A stretch of 64,000 nt of DNA from Lysinibacillus fusiformis (GCF_002845985.1 NZ_PDFK01000004.1:62001-126000), one strand, 5' to 3'; counted from the stretch's first letter, positions 7,946-17,701 are shown. Numbers and translations are program-made. Notes: generated from the sequence alone by a model not told the origin.

Positions 7946-8962
7946 CTAGAAAAATAAACTTAAAAAATAGTAAATCAAGGCTGCCATAACGGCTGAGATT
8001 GGCATTGTGATGACCCAAGTTGTGACGATTTTGCGTGCCATGCCCCATTTAACGCCTTTGACGCGGTGCGCTGTTCCTACACCCATGATGGATGAAGAAA
8101 TAACATGTGTTGTAGATACTGGTAAGTGGATCAACGTCGCACCAAAGATGATAGAAGCAGAAGCTAAATCTGCCGCTACTCCATTTACTGGGCGGATTTT
8201 CATAATCTTACCACCAACTGTTTTGATGATTTTATAGCCACCTACAGATGTACCAAGACCCATCGCTGTTGCTGCTACAAAACGTACCCAGAATGGGATA
8301 TCGTCCCCATGGTGTAGGCCGCCCGCGATTAGAGCTAGTGTAATAATCCCCATCGCTTTTTGAGCATCATTTGTTCCGTGTGTAAAAGATTGTAAGGCAG
8401 CTGTCCCAATTTGCATGGTACGGAAGCCTTTATTTGTGCGATATAAATTCATATCTTTGAAGATAATCTTCAATATTGTCATCATTAGGAAACCAGCTGC
8501 GAATGCTAGCAATGGTGAAAAAATAAGTGCTTGAAGAATTTTAATAAACCCAGCATAGTTCAAAATATCAAATCCTGCAGCGGCAATGGCTGCACCTGCA
8601 ACAGAACCAATTAATGTATGAGAAGAACTGGATGGAATCCCAAAGTACCATGTTAACAAGTTCCATGTGATGGCAGATAATAAAGCTGCTAAAATCACTA
8701 CAGAACCTGTAATATCGCCGTCATAGGCATTTAAAGTAAACGGGTCCACAATATCCTTTGTTAATGCTTTCGCTACCCCAACGAAGGTAATGGCTCCGAC
8801 GAAGTTCATTACCGCTGCCATGTAAACCGCAGTACGTGGCTTTAAGGCACGGGTTGATACAGAAGTGGCAATGGCATTTGCTGTATCATGGAAGCCGTTA
8901 ATAAAATCGAACACAAGTGCGAAAATAACGACTAGTATGGTGATTAATAATATCGTATCCAT
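7946..8962 (-). CDS. pit: PiT-family inorganic phosphate transporter
   Basis: The 338-aa membrane protein carries both halves of the PHO4/PiT signature, NGFHDTANAIAT near the N-terminus and GTNDAQKAMG in the second half, with about ten membrane helices. It moves phosphate with a cation across the cytoplasmic membrane. I chose the ATG at 8960-8962 because GGAG lies 8 nt upstream; the in-frame GTG 9 nt earlier abuts that site. The DUF47 gene lies 15 bp upstream, the same pair as ykaA and pit in Bacillus subtilis. Confidence 0.94.
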   Translation of the reverse strand: MDTILLITILVVIFALVFDFINGFHDTANAIATSVSTRALKPRTAVYMAAVMNFVGAITFVGVAKALTKDIVDPFTLNAYDGDITGSVVILAALLSAITWNLLTWYFGIPSSSSHTLIGSVAGAAIAAAGFDILNYAGFIKILQALIFSPLLAFAAGFLMMTILKIIFKDMNLYRTNKGFRTMQIGTAALQSFTHGTNDAQKAMGIITLALIAGGLHHGDDIPFWVRFVAATAMGLGTSVGGYKIIKTVGGKIMKIRPVNGVAADLASASIIFGATLIHLPVSTTHVISSSIMGVGTAHRVKGVKWGMARKIVTTWVITMPISAVMAALIYYFLSLFF

Positions 8963-8977
8963 TTCGTACACTCCATC

Positions 8978-9598
8978 TTACGCATTACGCATAATTATTG
9001 TTTCAATTGTATTAGCTACTGTTTGACAGCTATCGGCAATATCTTCAAATTGCTCATAAATATCCTTGAAAACAATCAGACGCATTGGATCTTTTTCTTG
9101 GATAAATAACTGTTTCATGGAAGAACGGAAAATTTCATCACATTCACGTTCATTATCTTTAATTTGAATAGCATGTTTACGCATTTCTACAAGCTTTTTA
9201 CTATTTAACAGTTCCATGGCTTGTACCATTTCATCTGTGCTTTTTGCAATATATGTGAGGAATTGGCGCATTGGCTCAGTCACTTCCGTTAAGTTGTACA
9301 TATTGAAGTGAGCAATACAGCCCTCCATTCCGTCAATCACATCATCTAGCTTATTCGCTAATGCTAAAATATCCTCACGCTCGATAGGCGTCATAAAAGA
9401 TTTATTTAGCATCACAATAAGTTCATGAATTAGTTTATCGCCACTTGTTTCATATTGCTTCATTGTATCGGCAATTTCTTTTAACGCATCTATATCTTGA
9501 ATGCGAGCATTATGTGCATAATAAATACCTTCATTCACGTTTTTTGCGATTTTTAATAATGACTGAAAAAATGGATCTTGCTTATTTGAGTTGAACAT
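8978..9598 (-). CDS. DUF47 / PhoU-like protein
   Basis: The 206-aa all-helical protein belongs to the DUF47 family, which is distantly related to PhoU and almost always sits next to a PiT transporter. Recognisable parts are the N-terminal FFQSLLKIAKNVNEG region and the ALANKLDDVIDGMEGCIAHFN helix with its acidic metal-binding residues. It is thought to modulate the adjacent transporter (family knowledge, not proven here). It is the first gene of the operon, with an AGGAGG-type site before the ATG. Confidence 0.92.
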   Translation of the reverse strand: MFNSNKQDPFFQSLLKIAKNVNEGIYYAHNARIQDIDALKEIADTMKQYETSGDKLIHELIVMLNKSFMTPIEREDILALANKLDDVIDGMEGCIAHFNMYNLTEVTEPMRQFLTYIAKSTDEMVQAMELLNSKKLVEMRKHAIQIKDNERECDEIFRSSMKQLFIQEKDPMRLIVFKDIYEQFEDIADSCQTVANTIETIIMRNA

Positions 9599-10039
9599 CC
9601 TGTTCCTCCTGTGAAATAAATATTGTCGATTTCTGAATCATCATAACAAAACATTTACACAATTCAACAAAATTTTAAACATGCAGATGTTGATTTTACA
9701 AAAATGTAATATAAATTTTGCCACATTTATTTTTAAGCTGTTTTTCAAGTTGCAAACGTTGGAAATCAAATATTAAAAATCACCGTTTTTTCTTTAAATA
9801 TAACCGTTTTTTCTGTTATTTTTATAAAAATACTTGAAATAAACTTTTTTTCGCTTATTTGTTTATGATGTGAAATGTTAAGGAATTGTAAACGAAATTT
9901 ACATGAAAATGCTGGAATTTCATTGTTATTTTTTGTATTTTATCGTACGCGCAAACGTATTCCTTCTTGTTATGCTCGTCCTTAGAGTTGCTTATACAAT
10001 AAATGCATGAAAACATGTGGGCCTTCTGTTTTCAGTCAA
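9599..10039. other. AT-rich intergenic region between divergent DUF47 and nhaC
   Basis: No ORF with a ribosome binding site was found. It holds three TTTACA-like hexamers starting at 9654, 9664 and 9675 close to the DUF47 start, and the direct repeat ACCGTTTTTTCT at about 9782 and 9807. Promoters for the pit operon are expected here. Confidence 0.5.
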
Positions 10040-10067
10040 TTGACAAAAAATATTAGCGTGCTATAAT
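10040..10067 (+). promoter_or_regulatory. Sigma-A promoter of nhaC
   Basis: TTGACA (10040-10045) and TATAAT (10062-10067) are both perfect consensus hexamers, 16 bp apart. The leader that follows can form a hairpin (GCTTCA 10076-10081 with TGAAGC 10088-10093). Confidence 0.85.
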
Positions 10068-10126
10068 ACTTTTGGGCTTCACCGCATTGAAGCGCAGAAG
10101 TATTTATTCGTATTAGGAGGATTCAC

Positions 10127-11509
10127 ATGTTTCGAATAGAAGCAAAGAGTAACCCTCGATTTATAGAGGCATTCTTTATTATACTGTTAATTATTATCAC
10201 AATGGCTTATAGTATTGGCTATTTAAAAGCAGCACCCCACATCCCGATTTTTTTAGTGATTGCCATTTTGCTGGCTTATGGGTTATGGAAGAAAGTATCT
10301 TTTCGTGACCTGGAAGGCGGTATGATTGCTGGTGCTAGTGCTGGACTTGGTGCCGTTTTTATTTTCTTCTTCATTGGTATTTTAATTTCGAGCTGGATTA
10401 TGGGTGGAACGATCCCAACGCTCATCTACTATGGTTTTTTAACCGTTTCACCGAACTTTTTCTTTGCGATTGTTTTCCTTATATGTAGCATCGTCGGCAT
10501 CTCTGTTGGGAGCTCGTTAACAACGGTGGCAACAGTTGGTGTGGCATTTATGGGCATTGCTGGTGCGATGGACATTTCATTAACGATCACGGCTGGAGCG
10601 ATTGTTTCTGGTGCCTTCTTTGGTGATAAAATGTCTCCTTTATCGGATACAACCAATCTTGCTTCAGGTACGGTTGGGGTAGATCTTTTTGAGCATATTA
10701 AAAATATGGGCTGGACCACTATTCCTGCTTTCATCATTTCCTTTGTGCTGTACGCTATTTTATCGCCATCTGGTGCTTCAACATCGTTTGAGACCGTGGA
10801 GCTATTTAAAGAAGGACTACTGTCGACAGGATTGATTCATTGGTATACATTATTGCCAATTGTTGTCCTTGTAATCATGACCTTTTATAAAGCACCTGCT
10901 GTCATTACTTTGGCAGTCGTATCCATTATCGGTGTAGGTCTTTCCTATATGCTTGACCCGTTACCAGCTGCAGATGTTTTCATAATTCTCTTTGATGGCT
11001 ATGTCTCTCAAACTGGTAATGAGGAAGTAGATGCCTTGCTAACACGTGGAGGCATGAATAGTATGCTCTTTACAATCGCGCTTGTCTTACTTGCTTTAAC
11101 AATGGGTGGATTATTATTTACACTCGGGATTATTCAAAGTATTTTAGGGAAAGTTGAAAGCTTATTTAAAAGTGCTGGCTCCGTTATAACAGGTGCTGCG
11201 ATTACGGGCATTGGTGTCAATACATTAATCGGTGAGCAGTATTTATCCATTCTGTTAACTGGTGAAGCCTTTAAAGCGCAATTTGCCAAGGTAGGTCTTG
11301 CGCCGAAAAACCTTTCTCGTGTCATGGAGGATGCTGGTACGGTCGTCAATCCGCTAGTCCCTTGGAGTGTTTGTGGTATTTTCATCACAAGTGTCCTCGG
11401 TATCTCCACACTGGATTATCTACCCTTCACCTTCTTGTGCTTACTAGGTCCCATTCTAACGATTATTTTTGGTTGGAGCGGCAAAACGTTAACAAAGCTT
11501 GATCAATAA
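10127..11509 (+). CDS. NhaC-family Na+/H+ antiporter
   Basis: The 460-aa protein has about eleven to twelve membrane helices and the conserved NhaC core, including GAIVSGAFFGDKMSPLSDTT, which carries the charged residues of the ion path, and VMEDAGTVVNPLVPWSVCG near the C-terminus. It exchanges sodium (or another organic or inorganic solute, since some members use malate/lactate) for protons. AGGAGG precedes the ATG. It is monocistronic, with a consensus promoter at 10040-10067 and a terminator at 11511-11546. Confidence 0.92.
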   Translation: MFRIEAKSNPRFIEAFFIILLIIITMAYSIGYLKAAPHIPIFLVIAILLAYGLWKKVSFRDLEGGMIAGASAGLGAVFIFFFIGILISSWIMGGTIPTLIYYGFLTVSPNFFFAIVFLICSIVGISVGSSLTTVATVGVAFMGIAGAMDISLTITAGAIVSGAFFGDKMSPLSDTTNLASGTVGVDLFEHIKNMGWTTIPAFIISFVLYAILSPSGASTSFETVELFKEGLLSTGLIHWYTLLPIVVLVIMTFYKAPAVITLAVVSIIGVGLSYMLDPLPAADVFIILFDGYVSQTGNEEVDALLTRGGMNSMLFTIALVLLALTMGGLLFTLGIIQSILGKVESLFKSAGSVITGAAITGIGVNTLIGEQYLSILLTGEAFKAQFAKVGLAPKNLSRVMEDAGTVVNPLVPWSVCGIFITSVLGISTLDYLPFTFLCLLGPILTIIFGWSGKTLTKLDQ

Positions 11510-11510
11510 C

Positions 11511-11546
11511 AAAAGGTAGCTGATCAACACATCAGCTACCTTTTTT
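11511..11546. terminator. Bidirectional terminator between nhaC and the PH-domain gene
   Basis: AAAAGGTAGCTGAT pairs with ATCAGCTACCTTTT around a 6-nt loop, with T on one side and A on the other. Confidence 0.9.
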
Positions 11547-11559
11547 AACTTATCTAGCA

Positions 11560-12006
11560 TTACTTGAAATGTTGGGCTTGTGGAATCTGTACATGGGGAC
11601 ATCGCTTTGTTAGCTCACTAAGAAATGCCCATTTATCCTGTGGCAACATCTTTACACTCCCTTGAGCTGGCGTTTGATAGAAAAGTTCTAATCCCTTATC
11701 AGCTGTAGAAATCTGATAACCCGTAAATTCGGCAGTTGTAGGAGCAATCTTTGTGATGCCTTGGTACGGGATTTTACTTTTAAATGGTCCACTTTTCACT
11801 AATAGATATTCTTCATCAAAAACAAACTGAATAGATGTGGCGTACCACCAGACGACGCTTGCTGAAAGAATAAAACACACAGACATAATCATGACCATTA
11901 AAGATGTTGCGAAGAGCCACAGTGCCATAGCCGCCATGAGCCAGACCATTAAGAAGCTCAATATAACCGGAACCTTGTTTACTTTTGCAGGATATACCAT
12001 AACCAT
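11560..12006 (-). CDS. Membrane-anchored bacterial PH-domain protein
   Basis: The 148-aa product has two N-terminal membrane helices (about 12-31 and 35-56) followed by a compact beta domain typical of short bacterial PH-like proteins (FVFDEEYLLVKSGPFKSKIPYQGITKIAPT). The function of this family is unknown. AAAGGGAG lies upstream; both the ATG at 12004-12006 and the one at 11998-12000 are possible starts. It is monocistronic and convergent with nhaC. Confidence 0.8.
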   Translation of the reverse strand: MVMVYPAKVNKVPVILSFLMVWLMAAMALWLFATSLMVMIMSVCFILSASVVWWYATSIQFVFDEEYLLVKSGPFKSKIPYQGITKIAPTTAEFTGYQISTADKGLELFYQTPAQGSVKMLPQDKWAFLSELTKRCPHVQIPQAQHFK

Positions 12007-12257
12007 TCATCTCCCTTTCACTCAACCATCTTATTAGTAATTACCATGAAGAGACTAATCGGTATATTGCCAGCATCTGCATACGCTAAGATGATGACGT
12101 GATATGGTGAAAAACTAAATTTCGTTGCCAAATTGGGTATATGTTTAATCGAAAATCTAGCTCTGCAAAAATCGAGTATATTTAAGATGTCACTTTGGCA
12201 CAGACGATTTACCTTATTGTTTCCAAGCAAAAACACTCGACTATGTTCTCTTTATCC

Positions 12258-12992
12258 TTATAATCCCCAATATGTAATCGTGTCTATCATGCCGACTAAT
12301 AGTAATAATAAACCAGCAATCATTTGCATACTTCTCCCCATCTTCATGCTTGTCCGTACAATAAGACGTTTGGCATTAAAAACATATAGCAAGAGGAGCA
12401 TGATTATAAGCGGTACAGCCGTTGCCACGCCAAAAATACTTGGTAGGATGAAGCCATAGGAAGTGCTTGCTACAATGGGCATGAGCCACACAAAGAACAA
12501 GACAAACATGGTCGGACAAAAGGCAATCGAAAAACTAGCCCCCATCAAAAAAGCACCCAAATTCCCTTCTTTTACTATAGGTGGTAATTTCGAGGACAAG
12601 CGTTGCAGAAAGGTGAATTTCACTAAACCGATTAGCACGAATCCTGTTAATAGCAGCATTGGTCCGATCGCCTGACGAAAGATTGGAAAATATAGCGTCA
12701 TCTTCGTTTCAAACGATTGACCCAACAGCCAAGCTAGCAGTCCAAGCCCACTAAAAACAACCACTTTGCCCATCATAAAAAACATAATCTCCTGCCAAAT
12801 ACTGCTCCTATGAAGCGTTCGACTGCCATAAAACGTAATGGCACTCATATTCCCTGTTATTTGACATGGAGCAAGTGCACCTATCAAGCCAAGCAGAACG
12901 GCCATCATCCATGCAGAATGCTCATAGCCATGTAATAATTGCGTAATTGGCTCACTAATAAACTGACTAATGGTGGACATCACACTATACAT
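12258..12992 (-). CDS. CcdA/DsbD-like or TauE/SafE-type membrane protein
   Basis: The 244-aa protein has six predicted membrane helices. Helix 1 contains APCQITGN and helix 4 contains AFCPTMFVLFF, the paired Pro-Cys motifs that in CcdA/DsbD membrane domains carry reducing power across the membrane. Related proteins are also annotated as sulfite exporter TauE/SafE family or as UreH-like metal transporters. No thioredoxin-like or cytochrome c maturation gene is adjacent, so the partner is unknown. GAGGGTG supports the ATG start. Confidence 0.75.
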   Translation of the reverse strand: MYSVMSTISQFISEPITQLLHGYEHSAWMMAVLLGLIGALAPCQITGNMSAITFYGSRTLHRSSIWQEIMFFMMGKVVVFSGLGLLAWLLGQSFETKMTLYFPIFRQAIGPMLLLTGFVLIGLVKFTFLQRLSSKLPPIVKEGNLGAFLMGASFSIAFCPTMFVLFFVWLMPIVASTSYGFILPSIFGVATAVPLIIMLLLLYVFNAKRLIVRTSMKMGRSMQMIAGLLLLLVGMIDTITYWGL

Positions 12993-13158
12993 TTCAACAC
13001 CCTCTATCTTTCATCATTAGGAAGACCTACATTCATTTAGTATAAAAGCTAAATATGAATAATCGGTGCAGAAACCATTACTTACCTTAGTATTCTTACA
13101 AAAACAACCATTTAAAAATTTCATTTTCCAACTAGTATAGCGAAAAATTTGCCAGTCT

Positions 13159-13184
13159 TGAAACCTTTTTTCAACACGAGCGTA
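13159..13184 (+). promoter_or_regulatory. Sigma-W-type ECF promoter of spo0M
   Basis: TGAAAC (13159-13164), a 16-bp spacer and CGTA (13181-13184) match the published sigma-W consensus exactly. It lies 35 bp before the spo0M start codon. Confidence 0.75.
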
Positions 13185-13219
13185 TGTATAGCTAACCATG
13201 TCAGTAGGAGGAATGAAAG

Positions 13220-13987
13220 ATGTCTTTTTTTCATAAAGCATTAGCAAGTTTTGGAATAGGTGCAGCAACAGTGGATACAAGATTGGCAAAGGATACTTAT
13301 CGCGCTGGAGAGGTTATGCAGGGGGAAATCATCGTGCGTGGCGGTCAAATTGACCAACAAGTTGATGCTATTTATCTGTCAGTTAATACGACCTATATTC
13401 GCGAGTCCAATGATCATAAACATACAGAGGTTGCTGCTCTACAAAAAGTCAAAGTAACAGAGCCTTTCACACTGGCGGCTGGTGAAGAAAAGGCCTTTCC
13501 TATTTCGATAACACTGCCATTTGAAACACCGATTAGTGCTGGTAAAACACAGGTTTGGATTCAAACGGGCCTTGATATTAAAAATGCTGTCGATCCAAGT
13601 GATAAGGATTATATTCGTGTGGAGCCAACAACGCTTGCAGGGCATATATTGGATACAATTCAAGGCCTAGGTTTCCGTTTACGGGAAGCTGAATGCGAAC
13701 AAGCCCCTTCCCGCTTCCGTGGCTACTATCCATTTGTACAGGAATTTGAATTTGTACCAACTGGACAATATAGAGGGCATTTAGATGAGCTGGAAATCGT
13801 TTTCCTCTCCCAGTCTAATCATTCAGCGGAAATTTTAATGCAAATTGATCGCAAGGTAAGAGGCATTGGTAGCTTTTTTGCAGAGGCATTAGATATGGAT
13901 GAACGCTATGTCAGAACAACGATTACGATGCATGACCTACCGACACTGCAAGCTAAGCTTCAGCAAATCATTTCAAAACATGCATAA
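13220..13987 (+). CDS. spo0M: Sporulation-control protein Spo0M
   Basis: The 255-aa soluble protein has the arrestin-like fold of the Spo0M family: an N-terminal beta sandwich starting MSFFHKALASFGIGAATVDT, the hinge IQTGLDIKNAVDPSDKDYI and a C-terminal domain containing RGYYPFVQEFEF and the RGIGSFFAEALDMDER helix. In B. subtilis Spo0M affects sporulation and cytoskeletal processes. AGGAGG lies 9 nt before the ATG. A sigma-W-like promoter precedes it and a terminator follows, so it is monocistronic and probably envelope-stress responsive. Confidence 0.95.
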   Translation: MSFFHKALASFGIGAATVDTRLAKDTYRAGEVMQGEIIVRGGQIDQQVDAIYLSVNTTYIRESNDHKHTEVAALQKVKVTEPFTLAAGEEKAFPISITLPFETPISAGKTQVWIQTGLDIKNAVDPSDKDYIRVEPTTLAGHILDTIQGLGFRLREAECEQAPSRFRGYYPFVQEFEFVPTGQYRGHLDELEIVFLSQSNHSAEILMQIDRKVRGIGSFFAEALDMDERYVRTTITMHDLPTLQAKLQQIISKHA

Positions 13988-13993
13988 TTCACT

Positions 13994-14032
13994 AAAAAAG
14001 TAGTTGAAGCTTATCTTCAGCTACTTTTTATT
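13994..14032 (+). terminator. Terminator of spo0M
   Basis: AAAAGTAGTTGAAG pairs with CTTCAGCTACTTTT (one mismatch) and is followed by T-rich sequence. Confidence 0.8.
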
Positions 14033-14241
14033 TAAATTCTATTTAGAATAGAACTATTATGAAAGGTAAAAATCTACTTATTTTATTGATGTTATGTCTA
14101 ATCCTTTCTCGATTATTTTGGTAGCATGGTTGATTAGAGTGCAATATAACTTCTACGTGCTCACTGGAAAGGACCCTGGTGGAACGGAAATCGACCCCTA
14201 GCCTTGCTATAATGTTTTTTAATGTTATTTTTTAACAACAT

Positions 14242-14280
14242 AAACCCATCTACCATAATTGTGTATAGGTAGATGGGTTT
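14242..14280 (-). terminator. Hairpin after the nag-pts operon
   Basis: AAACCCATCTACC pairs perfectly with GGTAGATGGGTTT just beyond the ptsI stop codon. The U tract on the minus strand is short and interrupted, so termination strength is uncertain. Confidence 0.65.
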
Positions 14281-14289
14281 TGGTCTATC

Positions 14290-16002
14290 TTATTTCACAG
14301 CCTGCTTTACTTTTTCCAGCACTTCCTCGGCTGTTGCTAATTGGAGGGCTTGTGCTGCTAAAACTTGCATTTCTGTGGCAGATAATTGCTTCAGCAAGGA
14401 GCGTGTTTTTAAAATAGATGTAGCACTCATGGAGAATTCATCTAAGCCTAATCCTAGCAATAGTGGAACAGCAAACTCATCGCCTGCCATTTCACCACAC
14501 ATCCCTACCCATTTTTGTTCTTTATGGGCAGCTTCGATAACCATTTGAATTAAGCGTAAAATGGCTGGGTTATACGGTTGATATAAATAAGAAACCTTTT
14601 CATTCATACGATCCGCAGCCATTGTATATTGAATTAAATCATTGGTACCAATGGAGAAGAAATCCACTTCTTTCGCAAAGATGTCTGCCATTACTGCTGT
14701 GGCTGGAATTTCAACCATCATTCCGATTTCCATGTCTGAGCTTACAGCAATACCTGCCGCTACAAGCTTCTCTTTTTCTTCCAGCAAAATGGCTTTTGCT
14801 TCCCGAAATTCTTGGATGGTCGCAATCATTGGGAACATAATTTTTAAGTTACCATATACAGAAGCCCGTAATAAAGCGCGTAATTGTGTACGGAATAGCT
14901 CTTGTTGCTCTAAGCATAGACGAATAGCACGATGACCAAGAAATGGGTTCATTTCTTCTTGCAATGGCAAATATGGTAAGTGTTTGTCACCACCGATATC
15001 CAGTGTTCGAATAACTACTGGCTTACCCTTCATTCCTTCAATGACTGTTTTGTATGCGGTGAATTGTTCTTCCTCTGATGGCAAGTTTTCTCGACCCATA
15101 TATAAAAACTCTGTACGATACAGGCCAATTCCTTCAGCACCATGACGCAGCACACCGTCCAAATCACTTGGTGATCCAATATTCGCAGCTAGTTCAACAT
15201 GTACGCCATCCTTGGACACAGTTTGTTCGTTTACTAATGTAGACCACTCCGCCTGCTGTGTACGATAATGTTGTGCCTTTTCTTGATAATTAGCAATGAC
15301 ATCTGCTGTTGGATTTACAAGCACTTTACCAGATAAACCATCGACGATTAACCAATCGCCATCTTGAATCGTTGTCGTTGCCGTCCCTGCCCCTACGACT
15401 GCTGGAATTTCTAACGAGCGTGCCATGATGGCTGAATGGGATGTACGACCACCGATATCCGTAATAAAACCAAGGACATAATTACGGTCTAATTGGGCTG
15501 TCTCTGAAGGGGTCAAATCATTCGCAACAATAATCACCTGTTCGTTAATACTGCTTGGATTTGGAATATGTACATCGAGCAAATGTGCTAATATGCGGTT
15601 TGTCACATCTTTAATATCGGATGCACGCTCACTCATGTATTCGTTGTCCATACCTTCAAATAATGCCACAAACATAGACGATACTTCATGTAAGGCATAC
15701 TCTGCGTTAACCGCCTCATCTGCAATTTTTTGATTGATCGGCCCAATTAATTCTGGATCATTCACCACTAATAAATGCGCCTCAAAAATCGCAGCCTCTT
15801 CAGCACTAAATTTTTTCAATGTTTGCTGTTGAATGACCACCAGCTCTTGCTCTGCTTTGGCAAGAGCGGCTGCTAAACGTTGTTGCTCAGCCTCGATATC
15901 TTGAACCGTTGTTTTCGTGAATGTTAAATCTGGTTGGACAAAACGATATGCTTTGGCAATGGCAATGCCGTCTGAAGCGGCAATACCAGTGAGTTGTGTC
16001 AT
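14290..16002 (-). CDS. ptsI: PTS enzyme I (phosphoenolpyruvate-protein phosphotransferase)
   Basis: The 570-aa length is standard for enzyme I. The N-terminal domain carries the phospho-histidine in [13 protein letters not shown]. The C-terminal PEP-binding domain has [19 protein letters not shown] and the active-site cysteine in [10 protein letters not shown]. It takes phosphate from PEP and passes it to HPr. Its start overlaps ptsH by 4 bp at the end of a GlcNAc operon, so the general PTS enzymes are here tied to a single sugar pathway. Confidence 0.97.
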   Translation of the reverse strand: MTQLTGIAASDGIAIAKAYRFVQPDLTFTKTTVQDIEAEQQRLAAALAKAEQELVVIQQQTLKKFSAEEAAIFEAHLLVVNDPELIGPINQKIADEAVNAEYALHEVSSMFVALFEGMDNEYMSERASDIKDVTNRILAHLLDVHIPNPSSINEQVIIVANDLTPSETAQLDRNYVLGFITDIGGRTSHSAIMARSLEIPAVVGAGTATTTIQDGDWLIVDGLSGKVLVNPTADVIANYQEKAQHYRTQQAEWSTLVNEQTVSKDGVHVELAANIGSPSDLDGVLRHGAEGIGLYRTEFLYMGRENLPSEEEQFTAYKTVIEGMKGKPVVIRTLDIGGDKHLPYLPLQEEMNPFLGHRAIRLCLEQQELFRTQLRALLRASVYGNLKIMFPMIATIQEFREAKAILLEEKEKLVAAGIAVSSDMEIGMMVEIPATAVMADIFAKEVDFFSIGTNDLIQYTMAADRMNEKVSYLYQPYNPAILRLIQMVIEAAHKEQKWVGMCGEMAGDEFAVPLLLGLGLDEFSMSATSILKTRSLLKQLSATEMQVLAAQALQLATAEEVLEKVKQAVK

Positions 16003-16265
16003 TGTGCAAGCCCCATTTCTGTTATGAGTGTCGTTAAAGCTGTTAATGCTTGCTCTTCATCTTCCCCATCTACAACAAGTGTAAATTGTGAGCCTTGCTT
16101 CAAGGCTAATCCCATCACACCTAAAATGGATTTTAAATTAGCTGCTTTTTCTTCTGTACGCACTTCAATTGATGAAGTAAATGGTGTTGCTTTTGCCACA
16201 AGTTGGCTTGCTGGACGTGCATGAATTCCTAAAGGATCGACTACTGTAAATTGTTGTGTTTTCAT
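15999..16265 (-). CDS. ptsH: PTS phosphocarrier protein HPr
   Basis: The 88-aa protein has both functional sites of Gram-positive HPr. His15 in GIHARP is the phosphorelay residue, and Ser46 in [13 protein letters not shown] is the target of HPr kinase, needed for CcpA-mediated catabolite repression. It overlaps nagB upstream by one base and ptsI downstream by 4 bp. Presence of Ser46 fits with the cre-like site before the operon. Confidence 0.97.
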   Translation of the reverse strand: MKTQQFTVVDPLGIHARPASQLVAKATPFTSSIEVRTEEKAANLKSILGVMGLALKQGSQFTLVVDGEDEEQALTALTTLITEMGLAQ

Positions 16266-16966
16266 TATATATTCTCCTCTTCTTGTAAGTCTGTCAAAAT
16301 GATAACGTTTGGGTGTTTGGACAACACACTTGCTGGAACATCTTCTGTATAATCAGATGCCAGCATGCGCTCTAAAACCTCACGCTTAGTTTCTCCCACT
16401 GCGATTAACAAAATGCACTTTGCACGCATAATTGATTGAATCCCCATCGTGTAGGCCTGTGTCGGCACCTCATCAATGGATGAAAAGAAACGAGCATTGG
16501 CTTGACGAGTAGATTCTTCCAATGTGACAAGATGCGTCAAGGAAGCAAATGACGTGCCTGGTTCATTAAAGCCGATATGACCATTTTGACCAATCCCAAG
16601 CAATTGGAAGTCTAAGGGATACTGTTGCAGTAAGGCTTCATAGCGAGCTACCTCCACTAAAGGATCTGCTGCTAGACCATTTGGCAAATAGGATGCTCGA
16701 AATGGTTTTTGCTGAAATAAATGTTTGTTCATATAATAGGCATAGCTTTGCTCGTGAGTTGCCTCAAGCCCCACATATTCATCTAAATTAAAGCTAATGC
16801 AATGTGAAAAATCGAGATCTGTTTTGCAGATTTTAGCATATAACGGTTCCATTGTTCCACCAGTAGCCAATCCGAAAGTTGTCGCCCCATTATTTTTAGC
16901 TTCAACGATTGTTGCCACGGCTTGTGCATATAAATCATCAATTGAGGAAAATCTTTTTAATCTCAC
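16265..16966 (-). CDS. nagB: Glucosamine-6-phosphate deaminase
   Basis: The 233-aa protein has the NagB signature GIGQNGHIGFNEPGTSF plus the N-terminal LATGGTMEPLY phosphate loop and CISFNLDEYVGL. It converts glucosamine-6-phosphate to fructose-6-phosphate and ammonia, the last step of GlcNAc entry into glycolysis. It lacks the extended C-terminal allosteric tail of the enterobacterial enzyme, as usual for Bacillales. It sits between the SIS gene and ptsH in a tight operon. Confidence 0.96.
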   Translation of the reverse strand: MRLKRFSSIDDLYAQAVATIVEAKNNGATTFGLATGGTMEPLYAKICKTDLDFSHCISFNLDEYVGLEATHEQSYAYYMNKHLFQQKPFRASYLPNGLAADPLVEVARYEALLQQYPLDFQLLGIGQNGHIGFNEPGTSFASLTHLVTLEESTRQANARFFSSIDEVPTQAYTMGIQSIMRAKCILLIAVGETKREVLERMLASDYTEDVPASVLSKHPNVIILTDLQEEENI

Positions 16967-16990
16967 CGTTCATCCTCCTTCATTCGTGCC

Positions 16991-17701
16991 TTAAAAATGA
17001 ATACGCTGACCATATTGATCAATGAGCGCATCGTTATTATTTTTACCTAGATTATTGCTACCAAACACTGGTATATTTGCACCCTGTTCATGCATTAGCT
17101 CAATAATTTGTGCGAATAAAGCATTTAATAATGTCGCACCTAAGACGGTGGACACAGGTGCATATTGCAACTTATTAACAGTTAACACACCATCCCCTAA
17201 TGGAACATGCGTATTCAATACTTCATCGACCACATGCTCTAAACGCTTGCCTGATGGATGTCGTGATGGCTGTTGCTGATACTCCAGTGATTGCAGGGAT
17301 ATGGTGAAAGCACCCGCTTCCTTAGCGTAGATAGCCATATCAATTGGTGCTGGATTATTGGCAGATGTCGAAATGATGATACAAACATCGTGGTCATCAA
17401 ACTGTAGCTGATCCTTATATGAGGCTAAAAATGCCTGTTTTTTTTCATTTTGCGAGGATTGCCGTGCACCCTGATGCAGCATTAACGATTCAATGTGTAT
17501 CGGTTTAACAGGCACTAAGCCACCCGCTCTGTAATAACATTCCTGTGCTAATAACATGGAATGACCAGAGCCGAACAGTTGGATAATGCCTCCCTTTGTG
17601 AGACGTTCAACACTTTGCTGGGCAACATGTCTAATTTGTTCACTTTCCTGCTGTGCCACCATTGTTAAATATCGATTGACTTGTTGAAAATAGGTATTCA
17701 T
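16991..17701 (-). CDS. SIS-domain sugar-phosphate-binding protein
   Basis: The 236-aa protein is a single SIS domain (about residues 25-215) with the phosphosugar loop LFGSGHSMLLAQE and the ISTSANNPAPIDMA motif. It resembles the UPF0309 group rather than the GlmS or MurQ enzymes. Its place between nagA and nagB points to an amino-sugar phosphate ligand, perhaps as an isomerase, etherase or effector sensor, but the reaction is not known. Adjacent genes are 24 and 72 bp away on the same strand. Confidence 0.85.
   Translation of the reverse strand: MNTYFQQVNRYLTMVAQQESEQIRHVAQQSVERLTKGGIIQLFGSGHSMLLAQECYYRAGGLVPVKPIHIESLMLHQGARQSSQNEKKQAFLASYKDQLQFDDHDVCIIISTSANNPAPIDMAIYAKEAGAFTISLQSLEYQQQPSRHPSGKRLEHVVDEVLNTHVPLGDGVLTVNKLQYAPVSTVLGATLLNALFAQIIELMHEQGANIPVFGSNNLGKNNNDALIDQYGQRIHF

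Noticed and set aside
12018..12236. 72-aa minus-strand ORF between the PH-domain and CcdA-like genes
   Set aside because: No ribosome binding site, no recognisable domain and unusual composition; treated as chance in a 250-bp spacer.
13017..13289. 90-aa minus-strand ORF overlapping the spo0M promoter and start
   Set aside because: It covers the sigma-W promoter and spo0M start on the other strand and has no ribosome binding site.
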